Assembly (NCBI GenBank): GCA_002245135.1
Contig: NGBS01000906.1
Location: forward strand, 1 to 64,000
Length of the DNA: 64,000 nt
DNA from: Proteromonas lacertae
Lineage: Eukaryota; Sar; Bigyra; Opalinata; Proteromonadidae
Direction of reading: 5' to 3'
Shown here: positions 38,901-50,403 of the stretch, piece after piece
Layout: the number at the start of each line of letters is the position of its first letter
How positions within the stretch are numbered: the first letter of the stretch is position 1
Notes under the pieces: model-generated
What the model saw: the letters and a program-made list of their open reading frames with translations, nothing else
Told to the model about the DNA's origin: nothing
Databases searched by the model: none
Made by a program: the position numbers and the translations under genes

Positions 38901-41900
38901 CTATATCATCTAAATTATCATTTACATTATTGTATGTGATTGTTAATCTATGTGGAGGTTGAATAAATCCATTCTTATTGAAGGTAAATAAATAATAAGC
39001 ATTTATAAACAAATTAGACACTTTAAGTAATTCTAAAATATTGTTATAATAGTGTATTATTGATATTCTATTTATTGGAATTGACTTTAAATTTCTAAAC
39101 AAATAATCACCTTTTGGTGTTTCTATCTTATAAGTATTTAAATCAAATTCACTTTTATAATCTCTCAACAATAACAATCCAATATAACTATTAACAACAT
39201 GATTCTGTAATAAATAAGTACCATTGTAATAAAATACATTTAAATTTGTTAAATTCAATCTTAAACTATATTCTCTCATTGCATAATGTAATTGTCTATT
39301 TGCTTCATTATCTAATGAATTGTAATATGAATTAATGATATAAGAATCATTATAGAGTTGAGTATAATTATTATTAGCGATTAATACACTTTCATCTATT
39401 CTCAATAAGATTAAAGTCATATTATTATCTTTTGATTTTATTAACTTTGTCATTTCATTCAAATCAGTAGAATATAATGTTGAAATGATAAAGGTATTAC
39501 TACATTCATTTATTATTTCAATTATTTCACTAGAACTTGAATCATATTCTCGATGATGTTCTATCAATATTTTTTTAGGTTTATATCTTATATATAACAT
39601 ATTATTCTTTATTAATTCATAGATATTGTGAGTATACTTCCTATTATAACCTACTATACAAAGCTGGAATATTATCTTGTATAAATTGAGCATCATTATT
39701 GTTAATTAGTAAGTGATTAATTCCTGTTAATGTTTGCTCAATACTGTCACCTAATTGGACGAATTTTGAATTACATATTGATTCTGAATACCACCATGTA
39801 TTCATAAATGTAATGTTTGACTTGGTGATATATTCACGAATTATATCAATTACTTCATCTCTAATAAGGAATAAAATAAAATAAAATAAAGAAGAAGAGT
39901 GAAATATATATATATATATACTCAAATGCTCCAATAACATATGATTTATCCAAATACAAGTCAAATACTTCTTTATAACACTCCACTATCAATAACATCA
40001 CAGGTATAACTCTTAATTATTGGCATTTCAGCAAAATCAACATTCAAATATAAGTGTTGAATCACTGAATAAAATGGATCTAAGAATTGAGATGTGTATT
40101 TGGTTTTATCAGGAATAATGATTTTCACATGAACTAATGGAGTTTCTTCAACTATAATAAATAAATATAAATAAAAAGAATATAATAATTTATACTTTTC
40201 CCATTTTTTATATCACATAATGGCATACTCATTGTATCATAATTGTAATTGAAATTATAACTCTTCTGAGCTATCGTACTCATACTGACAATATTCAAAC
40301 TATCATCATCATCATCATCATTGAATGTATAATATGTAGGATAACCAATCACATTCAAATTACTGTCAAAATATAAATAATTTTTATCATTTGTTGAATA
40401 TTTTTCAAAGTATTTTTTATAAACTGATGAAATATACGATCCAGATTGATTTACAGAATAAATAATATTCTGTGAGAATGTATATGCCATTCTAAAATCA
40501 ATATTATTTTCATTGTTAATTTTTTTATTCTTTCTTTCCTCTATGAATTCATCTGGAAGTGGAATGTTGGGATAAATTGAAATGAAGAAATACTTTTTTA
40601 TTTTTATATGAAATGATTCAATTTTATAAGGTGTAGAATGACTAAATGAAAAAAATGAAACCATTTTACTATTACCTTCATTATATTCTTCAAAAAATTG
40701 TTTTGTACAATTAAAACCTTCTGTCCCATGTATTACTACAAATGGATCCGTTTCAGAATTTAAAATATTTAAAATTTCATTTAAAATTGTTACAATTCTC
40801 ATTGGTATGTAACTGTAAGAACTGAAAATGTATAAACTTTGATATTTCTCCATTTGTTATTAAATCTTTCAAATATTCACCATACCTTCCTTGCGAATAT
40901 ACTAAATAAGCTTTATATTTCTGACTACCCAACTGAGGTATAGTTTGGAAATGAAGAGTAAAAGAAAAAATATTGTGAATAAATATTGGAGTTTAAATAT
41001 ACGATATGATCATCACAAGTATTTGATTCAGTTTCTTCTACTAGGAAAATGATAATATTATGTTTATTAACGAAGGGAGTGAGAGTTGTAATGAAATTAC
41101 TATCGATTGCTGCTAAGATAGAAGTAAAATCATATCTTTGTTTCAATTCTTCAACCTAATAATGAATTAGATTTATATATATATATACCTGTTTTAGTAA
41201 TAATTCTGGTGTCTGAGATATACAGATTGGTATAATAATCATTTTAATCATATCAGAATCGTAGTTTAACCTCATTTCTTCCAATACATAATCAATTACT
41301 GAATATTTCTGTATTCTATTGGTATTCTTATAGCACATATAATTATTATAAATAACTAGTAAATAATGAAATGTATATATCCCATTTAACTGACATAATT
41401 CAGGATTATTTAAATCTGTTATAACAGGAGTATATTCTCTGATATCATTATCATCTTTGTAGTTATATTCAGTCAATAACTCAATTTTATTATTTCCATT
41501 CGTATTTCCATCACTTCCAACCATCAGGTAATAATTAGAATAGAAAAAATGGTTTTGATGGTAATAAAGTGTTATTTCTGGTGTAATTATATCAGTTTCA
41601 TATTTTTTATATATAATGGAATATTGAGGAAAATTATAGACTGTTACACAATCTAACCAATGTTTCATCATATAGTAACTAATATACATTGTACCAATAA
41701 TTTCATCAGAATTACCGTAGGCTTGTCTGTAGATTTGAGCAAATTCTGTATTTGTGTAGTTATACAGGTAATTCACTAAAATGTGGTAATTATTGGAGAT
41801 TTTGATATTAGGGTTATCAGTTGTATAAATTGACTCTACTGCATCGATTAATGAGTATATTTCCACTTTAGATATTATATCTGTCTTAGAATTCAACGAT

Positions 41901-42597
41901 ATGAAGAAATTTTCAGTATCTTCTTCCAGCAGAGTCAATATTATATTATATGAATCATAAGGAGTTGATGTTAGTATATTATCTATCTCTGTTATTGTAT
42001 TTGCTGCACTACTGAAATTAATAACTGAATATTCTTTTATTCTCCGTATGATTGAATAATAATTATTTTTTTCATTCAGCATATCTGATAATATATTTAG
42101 AGTAGGATTTCCTTCATAACCGACTAAAATTGTATATCCATTTAGTTCAGAAAGTACTATGGATAATAAAAACAATGATATATACACTTATATGCTTTAT
42201 GCAAAAACAATGCACCAAAATAAGCATTCTCTATACACTTATTAAACGTATAACTTTGTGCTACTAATAACATCGCTTTTTCTTCTTGATTCCTATCATA
42301 CACAACACTAACACATTTTTGATTTACTATTGAAAATATAACAGAGACTTTATTGGAATATAGCTTATCAACAGCTTCTTCACACGTCACATCACTTGTT
42401 ACATTCTCAATGTGTATAATAAAATTAGGCTTATAAATTGAAGAGTTGAATGCTAAAAGAATGGAGTTACTAACTAAATGACTGAAGTGACTAAATTTGG
42501 GTGAGAGATCTTGTAGGATACCAACATTTATATCATCTATATTTGCAAAAGTTGACAATAAACAACTGACAAACACTATAAAATTAAATAAATACAT
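29926..42597 (-). CDS. Giant class C GPCR-like receptor with about nine binding-protein modules, frame-broken
   Basis: ATG at 42597 opens a signal peptide (MYLFNFIVFVSCLLSTFA). What follows to about 31.6 kb is a chain of roughly nine modules of 350-450 residues. They resemble the periplasmic-binding-protein fold of amide/urea sensors (AmiC/UrtA type): FGCYTSKCVEFF, then GGETCSSHVIRGG; ALFGCLTRSCVLS; IAIFGG; LFPHAGEVCER. A 7TM class C region (about 31.5-30.8 kb) and a Ser/Asn-rich cytoplasmic tail ending at 29926 follow. Introns 42157-42185, 41156-41188, 32104-32143, 30484-30521 and 30308-30339 are typical. The frame is broken by single-base shifts near 40.97, 40.86, 39.98, 39.66, 37.50, 37.42, 37.40, 34.92, 33.69 and 33.46 kb. 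Two intron-like inserts (near 38.40 and 32.32 kb) lack a GT donor. Predicted role: surface sensing of small metabolites through a G protein. One gene rather than several is inferred from the lack of internal signal peptides or clear ends. Confidence 0.65.
30770..31550 (-). other. Seven-transmembrane (class C GPCR, 7TM_3-like) domain of the receptor
   Basis: Seven hydrophobic helices can be counted, from LHVFVLICGGISILL to IIQAIGLIIINILI. A Cys before helix 3 (VNMCRNQLLFLI) and another in the second extracellular loop (IYTCHYN) match the conserved class C disulfide pair. The frame is intact across the whole domain and its Ser-rich tail. The assignment comes from helix pattern and loop cysteines. 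Confidence 0.72.
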
Positions 42598-43072
42598 TCA
42601 AGCTTAGTTTGAGAAAAAGTATAACGGAATGAAATGAAATGCTACTTGCATGAATTTGAGAAGACAAAACCGTATGTAAGTGATATAAATTAATGGAATA
42701 ATGTAGGTTATTACAATTGATTTACGGTTGAAAAACTGGTGATTAATTTTAAATTTTTTTGATGTTATATATCTTAATGCATTAGTTAATGCTCTATAAA
42801 ATTAAATACTGTAAAATTTAAGGTAAATTAACCTTTGAGACTTTCTCATTCACAATTTTAGTATAATGAAACGGTAATATTTTTAAAAAAATCAAAGTTG
42901 TATGCAAGATATTTAAAAAAATATTAACACACAATTATACATCTAAAATTAATTTTTATGACTAAGGAGATTGAATTTGATGTAAAACAAGACATGAAAA
43001 TTTGAATTTTACTCGAAATTACCACTCAAGCAAAAGCTTGAGTAATTAAATTCGCTTTTTTTGAGTCACAGA
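42598..43072. other. Divergent intergenic region between receptor and pseudokinase
   Basis: No coding sequence is seen. The region is very AT-rich and must hold the promoters of both divergent genes. It contains a perfect hairpin at 43024-43043, and a GCTTG just ahead of the receptor start codon on the minus strand (42599-42603). Confidence 0.5.
43024..43043 (+). promoter_or_regulatory. Perfect 8-bp inverted repeat ahead of the pseudokinase gene
   Basis: ACTCAAGC, four A residues, then GCTTGAGT: an 8-bp perfect stem ending 29 nt before the ATG at 43073. It contains the GCTTG core seen upstream of other genes, here in both orientations. It could bind a dimeric factor or fold in the leader RNA. 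Confidence 0.4.
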
Positions 43073-44903
43073 ATGGCTACTATGATGGAAGAATGCGATA
43101 CTGAAGAGGGCGCGTTTAATTTCACACAATATCCAACAGTATTCATTATCCACATAACGATTCATATTAGGTTCTCAAAAGACGTCCAAAAGCGAGGTTT
43201 AAGTATGTCAAATTCAATGGAGATAAACTGAACTTCGTGAGGTTCAATGAACACATAAGACTCGTAAGGCAACAAAGACCGCCTTTTTTAATGTGTTTGA
43301 AAGTTAGTAATCTAATCAACAATGAATTGCCAATTTTTAGTGATAAGAAAATGGAAGATCTTTTCTCTCTTACGTCAATGAATATCGAGAATGGAATTGA
43401 TCGAATAATAGTTTCAGTTGTGAAAAGCGTGAAAGCTTTACACAGCCTAGGTATAACTAATGGTAATTTAAAACCTTCAAACTATCATGTTCAATAAGAA
43501 GAATGATGTAATTGTTCACAGATTACTGTATTAATCTTATCAGAGATGTAAATATGCTATCTGCAAGTTGTTATCGTTACTTTAGTCCAGAACAGCTATT
43601 TGGTTATGAAGTTACAAATCTAACTGATATATATAATATCGGTTTGGTTATTTATTATCTAACCACAAGTTGTGATATGTATAATGGTAGATCAAGAGAA
43701 GAAATAATGGATCAAATCACTGAAGGGATGGAAATACCTTATGTATCAATAGATAAATATATAAAACTGGTTCAGAATACAGTAGTTTATAATAGTGAAG
43801 ATAGATTGAGATTGAATGAAATTTTAGAAGAATTTCCAAGTATATATATAATTATCATTACTTATAAATAAATAAATAGATATTGAAGAATATAATTCTG
43901 ATACAAGACATTTTTTTGATAAAAATGTAATTCTCCGATTATCCAATGATATTGAAGGAGATGGAGAAAAGAAGCATTTACTCACTTATCGTATAATAAT
44001 ATAATAATTATATATATATATATATTAAAATAGGAGATGTTGAAAGTGTGATAGACTTTTATGAAAAAACCAATCAAGATAAATACTTCTATTTTATTCT
44101 CAATATATTATTAAACAATAATAATGAAAAAGTTAGAAAAATAATTCAAAATAGATTTCATCTTGGAGAATTATATTATGGAATAAGAGGTAAAAGTTTT
44201 GTTCAGAAGTTATTGAATGCTTGTACTCCAAGTCAAGAAATGAAGTTTATGAGTATAAAAAATTATTATATATATATATATATATTAAAATAGTGTCTAA
44301 AATAACTCCTTATGAATTTAATTCTTTTATAACCAATCTTCATTCAATTAAAACATTGAAACTGTTGGATATTTCTTGCTGTCATTTACCTTATGCTCAA
44401 ATTTACTATCTTTGCAATAATCTGAATGTTCTCCCAAATTTGAAAAGCCTTTATGTAGACTGTATATTTATTTATTTTTATTATTTTTTAAAGATAATGA
44501 AGTTGGAGATGATGGAATCAAACTTCTCTCAAACTATTTATATTTAATGAAGAATCATATCGGCGACCATATTAGAGTGAATTTAAGTGGTATGCAAATG
44601 TCAAATACTGGCTTACATTATATTGGTGAAAATCTAACTCAGATTATGGATATTGATGAACTTAATTTAGAAGTTGAATGGGATAGATGATATGGGGTTG
44701 ATTGATTTTTCTAGATATTGTCGTATGCTTCCTTATCTTATTAGATTAAATCTTGATTGTATATATATATATATTTATATTGTGTGATAGTTAATCAATT
44801 GTCAATGAAGGGACAAAGCATTTTAAAAAGTGTTCAGACAGAAGGAAGGTTGAGTGACTTGTATGGTTATCTAGAAAGATATTATAGAACTTATGAGTAT
44901 TAG
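43073..44903 (+). CDS. Pseudokinase-LRR protein, three frame breaks
   Basis: ATG at 43073, with a first intron at 43139-43170 and at least five more short introns. The N-terminal half follows a protein-kinase C-lobe. ALHSLGITNGNLKPSN stands where HRDLKPxN is expected, so the catalytic Asp is Asn. DYC stands where DFG is expected. RYFSPEQLFGYEVTNLTDIYNIG matches the APE and DxWxxG helix regions when read in parts. The N-lobe with the ATP-binding Lys is hardly visible. The C-terminal half has RI-type leucine-rich repeats (LPNLKSLYVDYNEVGDDG). Single-base frame shifts occur near 43,485, 43,525 and 44,685. It is probably non-catalytic, and the breaks suggest decay or sequence error. Confidence 0.6.
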
Positions 44904-45078
44904 TTTACATGGTTTAATTTTTTCTTGTTTTTATATTTTTGTTTATTATTTTATAAATTCAGCATAAGATATAATTTTTAATCATGTTCACTTTAATTAT
45001 TATCAATTAGATAAAGATAAAAATAATAATTAACTGAACTAAGTATTTATATTGGATAAAAAGAAGTAAATTTCAGAT

Positions 45079-45164
45079 CCGAACTTAGCTCAGTTGGAAG
45101 AGCAACAGACTGTAGAAAGAAAATTGTAATCTGTGGGTCGCTGGTTCGATCCCGGCAGTTCGGA
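45079..45164 (+). tRNA. tRNA-Tyr (GTA anticodon) with a 13-nt intron
   Basis: The acceptor stem CCGAACT pairs with AGTTCGG, with discriminator A, giving the C1-G72/A73 identity of eukaryotic tRNA-Tyr. D-arm GCTCAGTTGGAAGAGC, anticodon stem ACAGA/TCTGT with GTA at 45112-45114, and T-arm GCTGG-TTCGATC-CCGGC are all present. A 13-nt intron (45116-45128) sits after position 37, the usual nuclear tRNA-Tyr intron site. The gene stands alone, not in a tRNA array. Confidence 0.95.
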
Positions 45165-45182
45165 TTTCTTTTTTCTTTTTTC
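45165..45182 (+). terminator. RNA polymerase III T-tract behind tRNA-Tyr
   Basis: Two runs of six T separated by C follow the tRNA 3' end directly, as expected for Pol III termination. Confidence 0.75.
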
Positions 45183-45315
45183 CTTAATTTTCATTATTTT
45201 CTTTTATTAAATTGGTTTTATAAGAAAATGTGATGAAATAAACATTTAAAATGCAGAAATGTAGGTTGCACAAAAAAGTAAGAATGTTTTGCAAAAAAGA
45301 TTTGAACGAACTTTT

Positions 45316-45321
45316 AGCTTG
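45316..45321 (+). promoter_or_regulatory. AGCTTG element upstream of the WW/coiled-coil gene
   Basis: AGCTTG lies about 56-61 nt before the ATG at 45377, in line with similar elements ahead of other starts. Inference only. Confidence 0.22.
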
Positions 45322-45376
45322 ACTTTTTCTTATCATAAACTTTTTTAAAGATTCTGCTTGTATGAAAAATAATTAA

Positions 45377-48300
45377 ATGGATTCATGGAGATATTTTGAT
45401 GTTAATATGTATAGATTTTGTAAAATTATCTTTGTAATAGATATCCTGATCCACCTCTTCAGTTTGCTGTATACATACACGTTATTAGTAATAGATACAA
45501 AATAATGATACAGGTAATTGGGATTATTACCATACTGAATATTCAGAAGAAGGTTTTCCCTATTTTCTGAATGAAGAAGAGAAGTCATCGACCTGGGATG
45601 ATCCTCGTAAAGAAACTAAAGTATTTTTACAAATTATTATCTTAGTACTTTTGCGCTCCAGCTGATTCTTACCCAGAATTTAAATACTCAGAGAATTCCA
45701 AAGATTTCAAAGAATTGAAATACAAATACGACAAGCTATTAGAAAGTTATGATAAAGATATGAATGATTTAGAAGAAAAATTAAAAAATGAAATCAAACA
45801 AAAAGATACAATTATCAATACTCAGAAACAACAAATCGCAAATCTCTCCAACAAAGAGAAGGAAAGATTACTTACTGAAAAATACAGAACAACCCAAAAA
45901 GAGTTGGAACAAGTAAAATATCAAATCTCAGGTTTGGGTTTAGCTCAAGATAGTTTATTGAAAGAAAAACAGGAATTGGAGGAAAGGAATAAATTATTAG
46001 AAACTCAATTAAACGAAGAAGTAGAGAAAGCAAAAGGAGTGATGCAAATTGAAATTGATCGGTTAAAAGAAGAATTAAATACAACTAAAAATACCGATTC
46101 AACTTTACAATATAAAAATGAAATCAGTCAATTAAAATCAGAGATTAAAACATTAAAAAGTAACATGGAAGCTGATAAACAATATTATGAGAAAGAAGGA
46201 CAAGAAAAGATTAGATTAATACAAGAAAATGATCAATTAAGTATATATATATTATTATTATTATTATTTATTAATTTATTTATAGCTCAAAAATTATATG
46301 CTGGAAATCATGAAATTGAAGAGAAATATGTGAATGAAATTACTCAATTGAAAGAGAAAGTTGCTGATTTAGAATCAAAAGTAGAAAATGCTGTAGCAAA
46401 TGATGATTATTTAGAGGAATTAGAACATGAATTAGGTAATAATAAGTTAGAATGCAGAGATAGAGATGTTAAGATTGAAAACTTGACAAAAGAATTGCTT
46501 GAGCAGAAACGAGCCTATGAAGAATTATGTATATATATATATTTATTATTAAAATTTATTATTAAAATTTATAGATTCTAATTATACTGCAACAATTCAA
46601 GAAAAAGATAAAATGAATATCATCATTACTAAACAACAACGTCAAATCGATGGTTATGCAAGTCGATCAAGAGAAAACAAATTGACCGAAGAATTAGTAT
46701 CAATGAAGGATATGGTAATACAATTAAAGAATGATAATAAAGCCAAACAATCTGAATTAAAAGTTCTTCAAAGACAAATTGATAATGACAGTAAAGATAA
46801 TAGTGATATAAATAAAAAGAGTAAAGCATTATCTCAAGAAAATACGAAATTGTTGGAAGAAATATCAAAGATGAAAACACAATTACAAACTCAAAGTGTT
46901 GAATTATCTGCAAAGAAAGCTTTAGAAAATGAAAGAGATAGTTTGAATAAGATAATTGCAGGAAAAGATCAAAAACTGAGTAAATTATCTAAAGATATTG
47001 AAAAACTAACTCAGGAAATAAGAACAATTGCAACAGGAGCAAAGAAATTACAAAAAGAGAATGAAATGAAAGATGTGGAGATTAACAGATTAAAGAAATT
47101 ATCAGACAGAGGTGGTGTTGTTGTTGGTGGTGGTGCTAGTATTGATGGTGGTAAAAAAGGTGGAAAAGATAGTGGAAATAATAATGTAAATGGAACAACG
47201 AAGAATTATAAAGAATTATCAACTGTATATTATTATTATTATTATTATATTTAGCAATTAATGGATGTAAAGAGTGACAATATCAAATTAGCAAGTGAAA
47301 TGATTAAAATCAAACAGGATAGAGATAATTATAAGAAGAAAGCTGATACTTATGATAAGAACCTCTCCGCTTTAACAAAGTCATTAGATGTAAGAGATCA
47401 ATCTGCAGGTAAAACAAAAGAATTATTATCTGAACAAAGGAATAAACTGCAAACATTACAAAAGTCATTTGAAGCTCAAGTATTGAAGTTGAAAAAGGAT
47501 TTAGGTCAAGCTGAAGAAACTTTAGCAAAAAAAGATGCTGAAACGGCTAAATTACAACAAAATGTAATTACGTTGAAATCTGAAATGGAAGCAATGAAGA
47601 AGAATAATACAAATAATGTAAATGTCATGAAAGAAAACTACAAAAGACAAATGCAAAATAAAGATGAACAAATACAGAAGTTGGTTGATAAACAAAGTAT
47701 GTTTATAGAAGCAAGTAAGAATCCTGAAAAGATGAAAAATATTACTCAACAAATAGCAGCTCAAACTAAAGCTATGGAAGCTATTCAAACTAGTTTGTTC
47801 AAAAAAGAAAAACAATTGGATAAGAATAGAAGTGAGATTGAAGTGTTGAAGTTAAAGAATGAACAATTGAATGTACAAATCTTGTCCTTAACAGCTGATA
47901 TTTCAATAGCAAAACAGAGTGAGAAGTTGAAGAGAAACAATGAAAGTTTAAAGAGTGAATTAGAATCAGTAACTACTCAATTAATGACACAAATCCAAAC
48001 ATTAAAAACTGAAATTCATATATTAAAAAATGATCTAAAAGACAAAGAAGATGCTATGAAAGTATTAAGAGACGAGAATTCCAATATTTTATCCGTTTTT
48101 AAAGAAACTCAAGAAAGAAATTCTAAAGATATGAACGAATTTACATCAAAAATATTAGACAATTACTTGAAACTCAAATCTCTATTAGAAGATGATTCAT
48201 TTATTTCACCATTAGCTTCAGGTACATCAGCTGCTGGAGGAGGTGGTTCTTCTGGTGATCAGAGTTCTTCTCAACAGAATGTAATTAATGGAGTAGCAAG

Positions 48301-48419
48301 AGAAGATTATGATAAGATTAAACATGAATTAGAGTTGTTGAAGATAGATGATTTATCAAAAGCTGATGAAATAAAGACATTAAGAAGTAGACTTGAATTA
48401 CAAGGTATATATATATATA

Positions 48420-48455
<36 letters not shown>

Positions 48456-49255
48456 AATAGAAACTGAATTTCAAACTGAGAAAGCTCAAAGAGACAAAAT
48501 CTTCGAACAGAGAATCAAATCGTATGAATCACAAATTGAATCATTTTCAAAGCAATTAACAGTCAGTGATGTAGAAGACAGATTAAGACAACAATTAGCT
48601 GAATTGGACTTAAAGAATCAACAATTGAATGAAGAATTATTAACTAAGAAAAGAGAATTATCCAATATTCAAAGTACTTTGAAAGATATGACAAAAGAAA
48701 AACAAGAATTGATACAAGAGCATAAGAAAGAAATGAATATTTTATCAAAGAAACATTTGGAGGAAGTAAATGGATTGAATGAAGAATTGAAAGCACTTAC
48801 AAATGTAGCTGGAAGAGTATATATATATATATATTATTTTCTATTTTAGAATGATGTAATAATGTATGAACAAAATATTAAAAGATTAGAAGGTGAGATT
48901 GATAAATTACATCAAAATGAAACTCATACAGCCAAAGTACATGCTAGAGCTATAGAACAATTGAGTATAATAATGATATTTAGTTATTTATTATTTAAAT
49001 AGATACTGAATATCAATTAGAAAAACAAAAAACAGAAAAAATCTACAAGACAGAAATTGACTAGTTTAAAGAGTAAAGTTGCCTTATTATCATCTGATAA
49101 AACAATGACAGATAAAGAGGAAGAATTTATGGCTAAAATGGAGGAACAGAAGAATCAAATGAATATTGCATTGAAGGCTGTAGCTGATAAATCTGAACAA
49201 TGGAAAAAATTACAGGAAGAATTTGATGAGTATAAAAAGAGTAAAACTGAAGAAA

Positions 49256-49297
<42 letters not shown>

Positions 49298-49966
49298 TAG
49301 TTTCAAAAATTCGTATTGAAAATGATGAAAATATCAGAAAATTAAATGAAAAAATAAACAAATTAAAAGAAGAGAATCAAGAATTAACCAATCAAATCAA
49401 AGGAGATACAGTTCCAACAACTGTACAACAACAGTTGGATGAAGTTCAGAAGAAAATAGATGAAAAGGATTATGAAATATCTCGATTGAATAAATTAATA
49501 GAAGAAAATAGCTCAAAACATAAAGAAGAATGTATATTTACTAATATTGTTAATAATAGTGAGATTAAAAGAAGAAGAGATTGAAAAAGAATTAACAGAA
49601 ATAGAAAAGTGTAAAGATGTGATTAAAGAAAAAGATAATGACTTAAAAAATATAAATGATGAACTGAAATCTCATAAAGAGAAATATATTTCATTATTCA
49701 AGGAAAAGAATGAGTTAGTAGTTGATTATGAGAAGAAAATCAGTGATTTAATGGCCAAGAATTCAAGAATAGTTCAGCCACCACCAGGAGGTCATCCAAT
49801 TGGTCCTCCACCCACTAATAGACCTAGAGGACCACCACCAAGAGGTCCACCGCCAGGAATGCCACCACCACCAAGAGGACCTCCTCCAGGTGCTCCTCCA
49901 AGAGGTTTTGCTATGCCTCCTTCGCCACCAATTGGTCCACCTCCTGGAGCTCCTCCTCCAATGTAA
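45377..49966 (+). CDS. WW-domain, long coiled-coil, proline-rich-tail protein, about 1,394 aa
   Basis: ATG at 45377. Twelve exons are joined by eleven introns of 25-56 nt, the first three (45409-45440, 45469-45494, 45621-45645) within 240 nt of each other. Together they build a WW domain: GNWDYYHTEYSEEGFPYF and then STWDDPR, with both signature Trp residues and the Pro. About 1,200 residues of uninterrupted heptad coiled coil follow. The end is proline/glycine-rich (repeated PRGPPPG). WW domains bind Pro-rich ligands, and the tail could recruit profilin or WW/SH3 partners. The architecture suggests a cytoskeletal or centrosomal scaffold; CEP164 also has an N-terminal WW plus coiled coil, but I see no closer match. 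One extra base near 49,040 (A-rich run) breaks the frame, and the spliced length is one over a multiple of three. Confidence 0.75.
49256..49300 (+). repeat. Intron made of a (TA)n microsatellite
   Basis: A 45-nt intron of the WW/coiled-coil gene: GTATA, then uninterrupted TA dinucleotides, then TTAAATAG. Splicing restores the coiled-coil frame on both sides. Confidence 0.75.
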
Positions 49967-50403
49967 TTCAAGAGAATGATTTATTTTTTTATGATTATTA
50001 ATATATTACTTTAATTAACTGTAGTTTTTATTATATACGTTGTTTGTTTTGATGAATATTAATGGAAATGACTAAAACAGAAGATTGTCCAAAATCGGTC
50101 ACCCAAAACAACCCCACAAAATTTTAATCGTTTTTTAAATTCTTTTATTTTTGGTGTTGCAATGAAATTATAATCACAAAAATGGCAGTATAACCTCTTC
50201 TCATTAGTATTATCTAGCTTGAAACTACATCATGTTTTTGCATTAAGCATCTTGTACCAGAAGTTGATAAAGTTTCCCAAGAGTACTGTGCATCATTTTT
50301 TTGTATTTACTACTCATTTTATATCAATAGTAAGTTATCAAGATGTCTATGATATATACAATGTGTATATTTTCGTACAGAAGTATTACTAACTACTTTT
50401 ATA
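49967..50403. other. Intergenic DNA, no gene seen
   Basis: Neither strand has a convincing frame or RNA gene. A GCTTG occurs near 50,217, about 185 nt before the next start codon. The stretch presumably holds the 3' end of one gene and the promoter of the next. Confidence 0.45.

Noticed and set aside
44286-44547. Separate short gene in the 44.2-44.5 kb region
   Set aside because: These frames are exons of the pseudokinase-LRR gene read through unspliced introns.
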